Part shown: in pieces, positions 43,631 through 53,420 of the stretch
Position numbering within the stretch: position 1 is the stretch's first letter
Layout of the letters: every line of letters begins with the position of its first letter
Source: JAIEPW01 sp964471915
GTDB taxonomy: Bacteria > Acidobacteriota > Terriglobia > Bryobacterales > Bryobacteraceae
Assembly (NCBI GenBank): GCA_964471915.1
Contig: CAYYID010000022.1
Span: 9,162-73,161, forward strand
Length of the DNA: 64,000 bases
Direction: 5' to 3'
The notes under the pieces: generated by a model
The model's input: only the letters and a program-made list of their open reading frames with translations
The model's database searches: none
Told to the model about the DNA's origin: nothing
Position numbers and translations under genes: made by a program

Positions 43631-43668
43631 GTTGACAAAGTCAAGGATCGACCCTTGACTTTGTCAAC
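43631..43668. repeat. Perfect 16-bp inverted repeat between convergent genes
   Basis: GTTGACAAAGTCAAGG (43631-43646) and its exact reverse complement (43653-43668) flank ATCGAC. It lies in the 69-base gap between the convergent nadA and acylase genes. The stem is not GC-rich and has no T run, so it is not a typical intrinsic terminator; each arm also carries the near-palindrome TTGACAAAGTCAA. It may be a small dispersed repeat or a bidirectional terminator. Confidence 0.85.
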
Positions 43669-43679
43669 TATCGGCGTGG

Positions 43680-46028
43680 TTAACGGACGCCGGTAACCCG
43701 GTAGTCCTTCTTCACGTCCCCGGCGATCTCGTCCTCGCGGAACAGGATCGGCCGCCACTGCTTCTTCGAGAACAGCTCAGTCTGATCCGTAAACTGCGGC
43801 GACTGCGGATCCCCGGACTGCGAGTACGTCAGGAACGCCTTGGCCCGCGGACCCTGGTCCGTGTACTCGAGCGCCATCAGGAAGCTGGAGCCGTGCACCA
43901 CCGGATAGCCCTTCTCGGTGAGGAAGCGGCTGCCGCGCACCGCGGGCGGATTGTCCATGGGCTCCAGCGTGGTGGTGTTGCGCGAGTTGCGCTGCATGTT
44001 CATCAGGCCGTCGTAGGCGCCGTCGCCGCCGTGGATGGGGATGCGGCGGCCGGCCTTGTCGGCGTACTGGACGTCGCCGAGCGCGACATCGACGGCGAGG
44101 CCGCGCGCTTCGAGAAGCTTGGCGGCGGCGGCGAGGTTCTCGAGCGCGAGGTCCCCGGGCGCGAGCGTATGCGGCGTGTTGGCCGGATCCTTGGGATCGA
44201 AGTCCACGGCCCAGAGCTTGCCCTTGCGCTGGAGGTCGACCGGTTCGTAACGGCCCAGGAACTCCTTGAAAAGCACCGCGCCGCGGGCCTCGAGGTCGTT
44301 CCGGCCGTTCCATTGGGAAAGCGTGGCGCAGGACTTGGCGAGATCGTAGCCGCCAATGACCGATTTGGCGCGGCAGCGGGAGACCAGTTCGTCCTTGAGC
44401 AGCTCCGCCGCGTAAGCGCGGTTCGACAGGATCGCATTGCCGAACTCGTCGAGGCTGAACTTGCCATTGTCGCCAGCGGGCCGGTCGGGGGAGCGGCCGG
44501 AGAGCGTGAGGTCGTTATTGCGGGTGCGGAGGGAGCGGGCGGTCCGCTGCTCGCCGTGCAGGGGCGAGTATCCGCCGTCGAGGGGCGCGCTGGAATTGGC
44601 CAGCCAGAAGCTGTCGTTGGCGTTGAAGACGTAGTCCGTGCGCTCGATCTTCGGCGTCTCGGCGAAGGGGACCACGCCGGGGCGCGCCGTCTTCTCCGAG
44701 GTCCATTCGTGGGCGGGGTTCGAGCCGTCGAGCAGCACGTTGCCGCCCTGTTCGTAGAAGCGCTTCACGGTGGCGTCGGACTCGCGCCGCTTGCGCCAGT
44801 CCTCGATCGCGGCGGCGCTGAGCCGCGGCGTCGCGGCAGTGTCCGCATACCAGGCCAGACCCTCGGAACTCGCGGCGATGGTGTTGATCCAGGTCATGCC
44901 CTGGAACTTGGCGTGCGCCGCCTGCAGTTCCTTCATGCCGCGGGCGGTGCTCATCGCCAGGTGCTGGCGTCCGGTGCCGGCGTTGGCCCAATTGGCGTCG
45001 CGGATGGTGACGGCGCGCTGCGCGGTCCAGCCGAGCCCGGGCCAGTTCATCACGGGACCGTAGTGGCTGAACCAGATGGTGTGGCTGACGGTCTTGAGCG
45101 AGCCGTCGGCCTGCTTCACCTCGACGTTGACCGCGCGCGGCGTCAGCGGCCGTTCCTCGGTGCCGTAGCGGTACGCGGGCTTGCCCGGCACCAGATCCAG
45201 CGTGTAGAACGTAACGCGCTTGCCCGCCGAGACGGTGTGCGTCCAGCCGACGTTCTTGTTGAAGCCGATCGAGACACCGGGGCTGCCGAGCAGCGAAACG
45301 CCATAGGCGTCGAGCTTGCCGGGGATGCGCAAGTGCTTCTCCCAGAACCGGTTCGAGCCGACCCAGGGATAGTGCGGATTGGCGAGCAGCATGCCGCGGC
45401 CGGACTCGGTCTTGTCGCGGCCCAGCGCCCAGCCGTTCGAAGCGCCAAGGTCGACTTCGGGGAATTCGAGGTCCTCCGGCTGCTGCCCGCCGGAAACGGC
45501 CTTGGCGGCTTCCGGCGGCTTGGCCGCGCCGATCAGCGAGGAGTATTGGTGCACGGTGAGCACCAGCGACCGGTGGTAGCCCGAAATGTCGGAAACCGAG
45601 ATCGGCACCACCCAATCGGCGCCGCGGCACCAGCCGGGGACTTTGTCCTTGCCCGTCTTCTTCAGATACTCGTTGTAGCCCGCGACGAACCCGGCGTGCC
45701 AGTCGCGATAGTCCTTCGGCGCAGCCGCCAGATCCTTGGCCGCGGTGCCGATGAGGTCCAGCGCTTTGATGGTGGCATCGCTATAGAGGTGCTCGTTGTC
45801 GCGCCCGGCGCCGAAGTACTTGGCGCGCTCGCCGCGGGCCTTGACCACCTGGTCGGCGATGGAGCAGAGATGATCCTCCGCCTGGGCGTAGCCTTCGCCG
45901 AACCCGAGGCTGCCGAAGTCCTTGGCCTCGATGTGCGGGATGCCGAAAGAAGTCCGGCGGATGCGGGCTTCATATTGGGCGGCGGAAGCCGCGGCGGCGA
46001 GCAGGCAGACGATTCCCAAGGTCCTCAT
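43680..46028 (-). CDS. Secreted penicillin-amidase-type (S45) acylase
   Basis: 782 residues from the ATG at 46028, with a signal peptide (about 1-17). The precursor has the alpha chain and spacer up to about residue 196, then Ser197 in DLGASNGWALG as the expected N-terminal nucleophile of the beta chain after self-cleavage. LANPHYPW, GVSLLGSPGVSIGFN and WTHTVS are further family motifs. Close relatives are aculeacin-A and acyl-homoserine-lactone acylases, so removal of a fatty acyl chain from a lipopeptide or quorum signal is possible; the substrate is not decided by sequence. Confidence 0.88.
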   Translation of the reverse strand: MRTLGIVCLLAAAASAAQYEARIRRTSFGIPHIEAKDFGSLGFGEGYAQAEDHLCSIADQVVKARGERAKYFGAGRDNEHLYSDATIKALDLIGTAAKDLAAAPKDYRDWHAGFVAGYNEYLKKTGKDKVPGWCRGADWVVPISVSDISGYHRSLVLTVHQYSSLIGAAKPPEAAKAVSGGQQPEDLEFPEVDLGASNGWALGRDKTESGRGMLLANPHYPWVGSNRFWEKHLRIPGKLDAYGVSLLGSPGVSIGFNKNVGWTHTVSAGKRVTFYTLDLVPGKPAYRYGTEERPLTPRAVNVEVKQADGSLKTVSHTIWFSHYGPVMNWPGLGWTAQRAVTIRDANWANAGTGRQHLAMSTARGMKELQAAHAKFQGMTWINTIAASSEGLAWYADTAATPRLSAAAIEDWRKRRESDATVKRFYEQGGNVLLDGSNPAHEWTSEKTARPGVVPFAETPKIERTDYVFNANDSFWLANSSAPLDGGYSPLHGEQRTARSLRTRNNDLTLSGRSPDRPAGDNGKFSLDEFGNAILSNRAYAAELLKDELVSRCRAKSVIGGYDLAKSCATLSQWNGRNDLEARGAVLFKEFLGRYEPVDLQRKGKLWAVDFDPKDPANTPHTLAPGDLALENLAAAAKLLEARGLAVDVALGDVQYADKAGRRIPIHGGDGAYDGLMNMQRNSRNTTTLEPMDNPPAVRGSRFLTEKGYPVVHGSSFLMALEYTDQGPRAKAFLTYSQSGDPQSPQFTDQTELFSKKQWRPILFREDEIAGDVKKDYRVTGVR

Positions 46029-46068
46029 GAGAGGCGAGTATAACAAGCGTGTCATCCAAAGATGCGGA

Positions 46069-47241
46069 TCAAGGGAACTTCCAGCCAAGGAAGGCGGCCA
46101 GCCGGCCGGCAATCGAGAGCATGTCGATTTCGCCGAGGCTGCGGGGGCGGATGCCCCGACGCCAGAAGAGATAGACGCTGCGGTACCCGGGACGCCCGGG
46201 CCACAGTCCGTGGACGCCGGTCTCGAAAGGCTTCGTGTAGAGTTCCGCGGAGCCGTTGCCGAACAGGAAACCCGGGGCCGGCTCGTAGACGGCCACGCAG
46301 GGCGCGGCGCCGGGCCGGAAGCGTTGCCACTCCGCCAGAGGAATGAGCCGGCCGACGCCGGGAAGCGTGCCGAGAGAGGCCGCGCCGGTCTCATCGCGGG
46401 CGCAAGCCCAGCCGGGCGAGATCTCCACCTTGCCGGTGGCCCCGGCGGCGGGCAGGTTCACCACCTTATCGACTTTGGCGAAGCCGTGGTCGGAAACGAG
46501 CGCGATGGCCATATCGGGCGGCAAAGCGTCGAGCACGTGGCCGAGCAATTCGTCCGTGTACTCCAGCACAGCGTGGGACGCGGGTGAGAAGGGGCCGGTC
46601 TCGTGCTGTTCGGCGTCGAAGTCGACGAAGTGGACGGCAAGGAAGTGGGGCTGCTCGAAGCGCAGCAAATAGAGGAGCGCGAGAGTCCGCGTGCGGTCGT
46701 CCATCCACTGCTGGGGGAAGGAAGGGTAGGCGCGGGCGATCTTTTCGACCAGACCGGTAGTGGCTTTCTCGGCGATGGAGGCGAGGTCCATGGCGCCGCC
46801 CTGCCGCTTGCGGAAGAACTCGGGGAGGTTCCAGTCGATTTTGTCCGCAACGGTGACAGGCCAGGTGATTGCGGCGGTCCGGGCGCCGGCGGCGCGGGCG
46901 GCGTCCCAGAGGGAAGGCACTCTGAGCAGGGACAGGTCCCAATAGTAGTCGCCGCCTTCAGCGCGGGGGCGGCGGTTGCCGAGAATGCCGTGGACCGCCG
47001 GAGGCACGCCGGTGAGGAGCGTGGTGTGCGAGGGCCAGGTGACCGTGGGGACGACGCCGATGACGCCTTCGGCGCGCTCGGCCTCCCGAAACAGCTTGCG
47101 CAGGTGCGGGGTGCGGAGGCCCAGGCGGTCCGCGTCCTGGAGGTAGCGGTGGTCCAGGCCGTCGATGGAGAGCAGCAGCAGCCGCTTCGGTTGCGCGGAG
47201 GCGCACGCGGCCAGCGCGAAGAGGGCCAGAACGAGACGCAT
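46069..47241 (-). CDS. Secreted alkaline-phosphatase-superfamily phosphodiesterase
   Basis: 390 residues with a signal peptide (about 1-16). It belongs to the nucleotide pyrophosphatase/phosphodiesterase branch: LLLLSIDGLDHRYL with a metal Asp, TVTWPSHTTLLTG with Thr as nucleophile, VHFVDFDAEQHETGP with Asp/His ligands, and LVSDHGFAKVD with Asp-His. Its start overlaps the stop of the upstream receptor gene by one base, so import and hydrolysis of a phosphorylated compound may be linked. Confidence 0.88.
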   Translation of the reverse strand: MRLVLALFALAACASAQPKRLLLLSIDGLDHRYLQDADRLGLRTPHLRKLFREAERAEGVIGVVPTVTWPSHTTLLTGVPPAVHGILGNRRPRAEGGDYYWDLSLLRVPSLWDAARAAGARTAAITWPVTVADKIDWNLPEFFRKRQGGAMDLASIAEKATTGLVEKIARAYPSFPQQWMDDRTRTLALLYLLRFEQPHFLAVHFVDFDAEQHETGPFSPASHAVLEYTDELLGHVLDALPPDMAIALVSDHGFAKVDKVVNLPAAGATGKVEISPGWACARDETGAASLGTLPGVGRLIPLAEWQRFRPGAAPCVAVYEPAPGFLFGNGSAELYTKPFETGVHGLWPGRPGYRSVYLFWRRGIRPRSLGEIDMLSIAGRLAAFLGWKFP

Positions 47242-50033
47242 CAGAAGCGGAGGCGTCCGCCGATTTGAATCTGGCGGGAGTTCAGGGCGCTGGTGACGCG
47301 CAGGAAGTCCGGCGCGCCGAACCGATTGACTACGGCGCCGGAACAGCCACCGATGCCGCAGGCGGCGTTGGTGGAATTGAGGAGGTTTTCGGCCTCGCCG
47401 ATGATTTCGAGGCGGAAGCGCTCGGTGACCTTGAAGGTGCGGCTGAGGCGCAGGTTGATCTCTTTGAAGCCGGGACCGATCCGGTCGTTGCGGCCGCGGA
47501 AGAGCGGGCGGTCGTTGTTCACGAGGTCCCGGTTGAGATCGGAGCCGGCGACGACGTTGACCGGGAAGCCGGAGGCGAAGGTGAGGTTGGGGGCGACCAG
47601 CCAGCCGGAGAGCAGCCAGCTCGAGGGTCCGGCGAACTCGGTCTGCCAGATGGCCTGGAGGACAAAGCGATGCTGCTGGTGGCTGGAGGAGAGGCCGCGG
47701 TCGCGGCGGACGTCGAAGGAGTCCTGGGGGCTGGAGCCGGCGTCGCCCGACGAGTCGGTGTCGTTGATGGCCTTCGACCACGTGTACGACGCTGTGGTGA
47801 GGAAGCCCTTCGCGAAGCGCTTGTTCAGAGCGAGGAAGAGGCCGTGGTAATTACTGTTGCCGGCGGAGGAGAGGTTAAGGAGCTGGTTGAAGCGGGCGTC
47901 GGGCCGGGTGGCGCCGCCGTAAATGGGGCGGCCGTCCGCCAGGGTGCCGGTGACGGCCGGGAGGTTCCGGTCGAGGAGGAAGGGCGATCCGTGCGCGCCG
48001 TAGTATTGGAAGCCGGCGGTGACGGCGAGGTCGCGGAGTAGCTCCTGTTCCACCTGGAGGTTGGCCTGGTGGGCGTAGAAGGTGCGGAAGTCGGGGGCGA
48101 AGGTGGTGACGCTGGGGCGGACGCCGAAGCGGGGATCCGGCGCGGCGGCGAAGCCGGCGGGGAAGGCAGGCGCCTGGGCGTCGGCGCCGTTGATGCGGAA
48201 GGTCTGCACCCGCTGGCCGTCGTTGCGGATCACGGCGCTGAGCAGGCGGAGGTTGAGCGTGTCGTAGAAGAGGCCGTAGCCGCCGCGTACCACGGTTTTC
48301 GGGGAAGCCATCCAGGCGAAGCCGAAGCGGGGCGCGAAGTTGTTGAGGTCGGAATTGATGGTGCGCGAGGTCTGCAGCGGCGCGGAGACTGAGAGGATGG
48401 GGTACTGGGCCATTTCCCAGCGCAGGCCATAAGACAGCGTCAGATCGCGGCGGACCCGCCATTCGTCCTGGGCGAAGAAGTTGTAGAACTGCGTCCGGTG
48501 GCCCGCGGTGTTGTCGCCGAACTGCTGCGTGAGCTGCTCGTACAGGAAGGGGCGTCCCGTGGCGGGGTTCACCACGCGGTTGACAGTGTTGAGGTACTGC
48601 TGGAGATTCGCGAACTGGAAGGTCAGGGCCAGGCGGTCGAACTGCTCCACCCGGATGGTCGCGATGTCGGCGCCCAGCTTGATGCTGTGGGCCCCGCGCC
48701 GGAGCGAGAGGTTATCGATGAACTGGTTCTGGTGTTCGAGGTAGCGCTGGTTGGCGGCGGCGTTCGAGAAGAGGTTCGCCACCCCGGTGATCTGAACCAC
48801 GGGACCGAGCTGGCCGGACACCGGCGGGCGGAAGAACTCGCGCCACAGGTCGCCAAAGCGGAATTCGTTCACCGCGTTGGGCGACAGGACGCTGGTGAAC
48901 TGGACGACGCCGGAGCTCTGGCGGTCGTCGAAGTTGTTGCCGGCGCTGCGTTGGAGAAGTCCGCCGGAAGTATTGAACCGCGACGGGGTGTAGAAGTGGA
49001 CGTAGCGGCCGAAGCCCGAGTGCTTCGCGTTGATCTGAAAATCAACGCGGCCGGTGTAGGTCTGGAAGCGCTGGGCGAAGGGGGCGTTGCCGAGTTCGGA
49101 CGCGGGGAGCCCGAGCGCCGCCGCATTGGCCCCGGAGATGGTGATCGGTCGCGGCTGGTCGAGCGGGTGGTATTCGCCGTTGGCGAAGAAGAACACTTTG
49201 TCTTTCTTGATCGGGCCGCTCAGCGTCAGGGAGTAGGTGGCGCGCTGCTGGAACGGCTTCGTGGCCGCCAGCGACGGGCGCGCGATCAGACCCGGCCGCC
49301 GGGCCAGGTACAGGAACATGCCGTGGAAATCGTTCGACCCGCCGCGCGTCACCATGTTCACGATGCCGCCGACCGTGCGTCCATACTCCGCGGCCATCGC
49401 GTTCTGCTCGACTTTGACTTCGGCGATCGTCTCGGTGGAGAAGATCCCGAGACGCAGTTGGCCGCCTCGCTGAGTGTTGTCTGCGCCGTCGACCAGGAAG
49501 GCGCGGCGGTCCATGCCGCCGAAGGCGAACTGGGTGGTGCCGAACTCGTCGTCCCGGCGTCCCGTGACGCCGGGCACGAACAGCGCGAGGTTCTGCACGT
49601 TGCGCGACGTGAGCGGCAGGTTCTCCATCGAGCGCTGCGCCAGCGTCCCGGCCACCGAGCTCTCCAGCCGCACGATGGAGGCGTCTGCCTCCACGGTAAT
49701 CGTCTGCTCCGTGCCCGCCACTTGCAATCTCGCATCCACGGACGTCGCCCGGGCGACGTCCACCGTTACGCCGCTTCGCGAGAACGCCGCGAATCCAGTC
49801 GCCGACACTTCCACCCGGTAAACGCCCAGCGGCAGCAGCGGCACATTGTACAGGCCGCTGGAGTTCGATCTTACTTCGCGCGTGTACGCGGTCGCCAGGT
49901 TCACCACTTTCACGTTCGCCCCCTGCACGATGCCGCCGGATGCGTCGGTCACCGAGCCCTGAATGCTGCCGTTCACGGCGCCCGTTTGCGCAGAAAGCAG
50001 GATGGGAAGCAGCAGGATGATTGCAGTACGCAT
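47241..50033 (-). CDS. Oar-like TonB-dependent outer-membrane receptor 1
   Basis: 930 residues. A signal peptide (about 1-16) precedes a carboxypeptidase-regulatory-like domain (about 24-105: GSIQGSVTDASGGIVQGANV). A plug-like part contains FGGMDRRAFLVDGADN and AAEYGRTVGGIVNMVTRGG. The beta-barrel ends in QIGGRLRF with a terminal Phe, the outer-membrane insertion signal. Large Oar-like receptors are multiplied in Acidobacteria. The ligand is unknown; the coupled phosphodiesterase suggests a phosphorylated or polymeric nutrient. Confidence 0.88.
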   Translation of the reverse strand: MRTAIILLLPILLSAQTGAVNGSIQGSVTDASGGIVQGANVKVVNLATAYTREVRSNSSGLYNVPLLPLGVYRVEVSATGFAAFSRSGVTVDVARATSVDARLQVAGTEQTITVEADASIVRLESSVAGTLAQRSMENLPLTSRNVQNLALFVPGVTGRRDDEFGTTQFAFGGMDRRAFLVDGADNTQRGGQLRLGIFSTETIAEVKVEQNAMAAEYGRTVGGIVNMVTRGGSNDFHGMFLYLARRPGLIARPSLAATKPFQQRATYSLTLSGPIKKDKVFFFANGEYHPLDQPRPITISGANAAALGLPASELGNAPFAQRFQTYTGRVDFQINAKHSGFGRYVHFYTPSRFNTSGGLLQRSAGNNFDDRQSSGVVQFTSVLSPNAVNEFRFGDLWREFFRPPVSGQLGPVVQITGVANLFSNAAANQRYLEHQNQFIDNLSLRRGAHSIKLGADIATIRVEQFDRLALTFQFANLQQYLNTVNRVVNPATGRPFLYEQLTQQFGDNTAGHRTQFYNFFAQDEWRVRRDLTLSYGLRWEMAQYPILSVSAPLQTSRTINSDLNNFAPRFGFAWMASPKTVVRGGYGLFYDTLNLRLLSAVIRNDGQRVQTFRINGADAQAPAFPAGFAAAPDPRFGVRPSVTTFAPDFRTFYAHQANLQVEQELLRDLAVTAGFQYYGAHGSPFLLDRNLPAVTGTLADGRPIYGGATRPDARFNQLLNLSSAGNSNYHGLFLALNKRFAKGFLTTASYTWSKAINDTDSSGDAGSSPQDSFDVRRDRGLSSSHQQHRFVLQAIWQTEFAGPSSWLLSGWLVAPNLTFASGFPVNVVAGSDLNRDLVNNDRPLFRGRNDRIGPGFKEINLRLSRTFKVTERFRLEIIGEAENLLNSTNAACGIGGCSGAVVNRFGAPDFLRVTSALNSRQIQIGGRLRF

Positions 50034-50081
50034 GGAAAACCCCCCGGGGCGAGCAACCGTAGTCTAGCCGCCGCAAGTGTA

Positions 50082-50109
50082 GAGGCCGTCACGCTTGCGT
50101 GACGGCCTC
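50082..50109. terminator. Perfect 12-bp hairpin between two receptor genes
   Basis: GAGGCCGTCACG (50082-50093) and CGTGACGGCCTC (50098-50109) pair exactly around CTTG. It lies between the end of receptor 2 and the start of receptor 1, both on the minus strand. No T run follows on either side, so termination by Rho or message protection is as likely as intrinsic termination. Confidence 0.5.
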
Positions 50110-50146
50110 GTGAACGCAAGCCCGGCCCGGCGCTTGCAACAGCCGG

Positions 50147-53100
50147 TTAGAACCCGAACCGAACCCCGAGCTGCATCACCCGCGCCTCGCCGGCGCTGGT
50201 GATCTGGCCGAACGTGGTGCCGCCGAAGGTGGTGTTGGGGTTGTTGAAGTTCACGGTGTTGAAGAGGTTGTACGCCTCCCACCGGAAGTCGACCGCCTTG
50301 CCTTCGACGATGGTGAAGCTCTTCGACAGCACGAAGTTCGTGTTGAAGAAGCGAGGCCCGTAGGCCGAGTTCCGCGCGGCGTTGCCGGGCGTGTTCACGG
50401 CCTGAACGGCATAGGCCGCCGGGTCGAGGAAGCGCAGGCGGTTGTCCTTCGGGTCGATGCCGGTATTGGCTTCGCCGACGCGGTTGGGGCGGAGTCCGCC
50501 GCCGTTACGGCCCAGGAAGCGGTAGTTCTGGCCGGTACGGGGATCGGTGCCGGTGCCCGCCAGGCCGACGTTGATGGGCAGGCCCGAGCGCCAGAAGACA
50601 ATGCCGGAGGCGCGCCAGCCGCCGAGCAGCAGGTCCGCGCCGCGGGACCAATTGGCGCCGAACTTCTTGCCGCGGCCGAAGGGCAGGTCATACGTGGTGG
50701 CCGCCGTGAAGAGTTGCTTCGGGGTCTGGGTCATCCGGCCCCATTCCTGGTCGAAGTTGTCGCGGAACTGAGGCGAGGCGCCGGCGTCCCAGGCGCCGGC
50801 CTGATCGAGGGCGCTGGCCCAGGTGTAACTGAGCAGGGCAAAGAGGTTGTTGGTGACGTTGCGCTCGAACTTCGCCTGCAGCGCGTTGTACTTGCTGCGG
50901 GCGCGGGTCGCGCCGGTCTGGATGCCCTGCCACAGGGGGAAGGGGCGGTTGGCGGGGACCGTGCCATCGACGCCGAAATTGGTCTGGTTGCGTTCGTACA
51001 GTCCGAACAGGTTGCGGCCGCGGTTGCCGACATAGGCCACCTCGAACGTCGAGTTCCGGTCGAACTGGTACTGCATGGCGAGGTTCCACTGCTGGATCAG
51101 GCCGCTCCGCTGGTCCCGTTCCCGCGTGCGGAGCGCGACGTTGCGGGAATCGAAGTTCGTCAGGGCGCCGGAGGGGATCGGCTCGCTGATCCGGAAAGGC
51201 GCCGGACCCGTGCCGACGCGCTGCAGGCGGGCCTGGATCAACTGCGGCGGGTTCAGCGGCAGGTTGGCCTCGGAGCCGTAGATGTCCTCAGTGTTGTAAA
51301 AGATGCCGTAGCCCCCGCGGAATACCAGCCTCTCCGGGACGATCTGCCAGGCGACGCCGAGGCGCGGGCCGAAGTTGTTGCGGTCCGGCGTGGTGAGGTA
51401 CTTGTCGTCGCCGCTGGCGAACACCAGCCCGCCGGTGTTGGGATCGAAGTTGATGTTCTTGTTCTTGCCGTTGCCGTAGAACGGCGTTGTGTACTCGTAG
51501 CGCAGGCCGAGATTCAGGGTCAGCGTCCGGGACACCTTCCAGTCGTCCTGGAAGAACGCGCTGTAAGCCTGCTGCAACTGCTGCACATCCGGAACCGTGT
51601 TCAGTACCACGGAATCCGGCAGCCCGAGCAGCAGGTCGGCCATCGAATCGCCGGTGTAGCCGCCGGTGACGTTGTAGGCCGGCGTGCGGCGCGTAATGTC
51701 GACGAAGGTGTTGTCCTTCAGGCGCAACTCGAAGCCCGTCCGGATGAAATGCCGGCCGAGGGTCATCGAGAAACTGTCGATGAACTGGTTCAGGTACGGG
51801 CGCTGGAACTGCGGGCGGAAGTTGCGGGTCCCGAGGTCGTTGTAGTTGTTGACGTCGATCAGCGGCAGGCCGCCGACTTGCAGCAGGTCCGCCGGGATGC
51901 CGCGGAAACCGAAGGCATCCGCCTTCTGATCGCCCGCCGTCGCGTGCGCGAACTCGGCGAACGTGCGGTTCCAGCCGTAGCGCAGCGTGTTCACGAAGCG
52001 GACGCCGAAAGTGCGCGTCCAACTCAGCGCCAGGCTCTGGTTGTTGTTGAACTGCGAACCCTGATTGCCGACGCCGTCGGCCAGGCCGGGGAAGATCGCT
52101 TCGCGGTTGAATTTCTGGCGCAGGTAGCTGAAGCGGCCCATGATCTGGCTCTTCTCGCTCACCGTGTAGTCGCCGCGAGTGTCGAACTTGTGGGTGTCCT
52201 CACGGCCGTCGCGCAGCGCCGCGTAATTGTCGACGGGCCGCCCGTTGGTAACCCGGCCCGGTTGGTTGGGCGCCGGGTACAGGTCGATCAGCTTCTTGCC
52301 GAGGGCGTCGAAGCGCGCCGGGGGAATGGCGAAGTTCGGGAAGGGCTGAGCCGTTTGCGGATCCACGATCCGCGTCGCGGGATCGAAGATTCCCTGCCGC
52401 TGATTCGCCGTCGGCACCGTCGTCAGGAACGTGTCCGCGAAGCTCTGCCGGAACCCTTCATAGCTGCCGAAGTAGAACAGCTTGTTCTTGACGACCGGGC
52501 CGCCGACCGTGCCGCCGTACTGATGCCAGCCGAGATTGGGCTTCGGCAGATTGTTCAAGTTGTTGGTCCAGCCGCTCGCCGCGAGCGCCGCGTCGCGATT
52601 GAAGTACCAGGCCGAGCCGTGCACCTGATTGGTGCCGCTCTTGATCGACACGTTCACTACGCCGCCGGCGCTGCGCCCGAACTCGGCGGAGAACGCATTG
52701 GTCTGCACCTTGAACTCGGCGATGGAGTCCGGATTCGGCTGTACCACCTGGGCGCTCAGCGCCTGGGCGTTCGTGGTCCCCTGATTGTTGTCGATCCCGT
52801 CGAGCAGAAAATTGTTCTGCACGTGGTAGTTCCCGTTCGAAACGAACCAGCCCGGTCCGCGCGTCACCGGCGTGAGCGTGCTGGGCGCGACGCCGGGCGA
52901 CAGGAGCGCCAGTTCGGTGTAGCGGCGTCCGGCGAGCGGCAGGTCCACGGCCGTCTTGCCGCTGATCACCTGACCGAGGGATCCCTGCTCCGTCTGGATC
53001 GTCGTCACCGTGGCCGTCACCTCGACCGTTTCCGCGATCTGCGCCACGTCCAGCTTGACGCGCAACAGCCGCCGCTCGTCTACATTGATGCGCACTTCGG

Positions 53101-53356
53101 TGACTTTGAAGGTCTTGAATCCTGCTTTCGCCGCCGTGACTTCGTAGACGCCGCGCACGATGGGCGTGAACAGCGAGTAGCCGTCCTCGGAAGTCTGCGC
53201 CTCGCTGAGGATCCCGGTCGCCGCGTTCTGCAATGTGAGCTTCGCGCCCGCTACCGCCGCGCCCGAGGCGTCTTCCACGAGCACGCGGAGCGATGCCGAA
53301 TCGGTTTGGGCGAGCAGTCCCCCGCACGCCGCCAGGAATACCACCAAGTTTCGCAT
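50147..53356 (-). CDS. Oar-like TonB-dependent outer-membrane receptor 2
   Basis: 1069 residues, built like receptor 1. A signal peptide (about 1-18) and a regulatory-like domain (about 20-100: RVLVEDASGAAVAGAKLTLQ) are followed by a plug (FLLDGIDNNQGTTNAQA, SAEFGRSAGGVVNVSIKSGT) and a barrel ending VMQLGVRFGF. The barrel holds several YxYxxPF-type strands. It stands between two other receptors on the same strand, with 113 and 64 base gaps. The ligand is unknown. Confidence 0.88.
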   Translation of the reverse strand: MRNLVVFLAACGGLLAQTDSASLRVLVEDASGAAVAGAKLTLQNAATGILSEAQTSEDGYSLFTPIVRGVYEVTAAKAGFKTFKVTEVRINVDERRLLRVKLDVAQIAETVEVTATVTTIQTEQGSLGQVISGKTAVDLPLAGRRYTELALLSPGVAPSTLTPVTRGPGWFVSNGNYHVQNNFLLDGIDNNQGTTNAQALSAQVVQPNPDSIAEFKVQTNAFSAEFGRSAGGVVNVSIKSGTNQVHGSAWYFNRDAALAASGWTNNLNNLPKPNLGWHQYGGTVGGPVVKNKLFYFGSYEGFRQSFADTFLTTVPTANQRQGIFDPATRIVDPQTAQPFPNFAIPPARFDALGKKLIDLYPAPNQPGRVTNGRPVDNYAALRDGREDTHKFDTRGDYTVSEKSQIMGRFSYLRQKFNREAIFPGLADGVGNQGSQFNNNQSLALSWTRTFGVRFVNTLRYGWNRTFAEFAHATAGDQKADAFGFRGIPADLLQVGGLPLIDVNNYNDLGTRNFRPQFQRPYLNQFIDSFSMTLGRHFIRTGFELRLKDNTFVDITRRTPAYNVTGGYTGDSMADLLLGLPDSVVLNTVPDVQQLQQAYSAFFQDDWKVSRTLTLNLGLRYEYTTPFYGNGKNKNINFDPNTGGLVFASGDDKYLTTPDRNNFGPRLGVAWQIVPERLVFRGGYGIFYNTEDIYGSEANLPLNPPQLIQARLQRVGTGPAPFRISEPIPSGALTNFDSRNVALRTRERDQRSGLIQQWNLAMQYQFDRNSTFEVAYVGNRGRNLFGLYERNQTNFGVDGTVPANRPFPLWQGIQTGATRARSKYNALQAKFERNVTNNLFALLSYTWASALDQAGAWDAGASPQFRDNFDQEWGRMTQTPKQLFTAATTYDLPFGRGKKFGANWSRGADLLLGGWRASGIVFWRSGLPINVGLAGTGTDPRTGQNYRFLGRNGGGLRPNRVGEANTGIDPKDNRLRFLDPAAYAVQAVNTPGNAARNSAYGPRFFNTNFVLSKSFTIVEGKAVDFRWEAYNLFNTVNFNNPNTTFGGTTFGQITSAGEARVMQLGVRFGF

Positions 53357-53420
53357 GTCGCCCAGGGTAGCGGCCGGAGGTGAATTGCGCGCTGCAATTG
53401 CATGCCAGTTTGTTTACAGC

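Noticed and set aside
43629..43696. Small ORF beginning MVDKVKDRPLTLSTIG downstream of nadA
   Set aside because: It is simply a translation through the perfect inverted repeat and into the end of the acylase gene, with no ribosome-binding site.
50714..53383. 889-codon plus-strand frame opposite receptor 2
   Set aside because: Low-complexity Arg/Val/Glu-rich translation without any motif; the opposite strand encodes a clear outer-membrane receptor.
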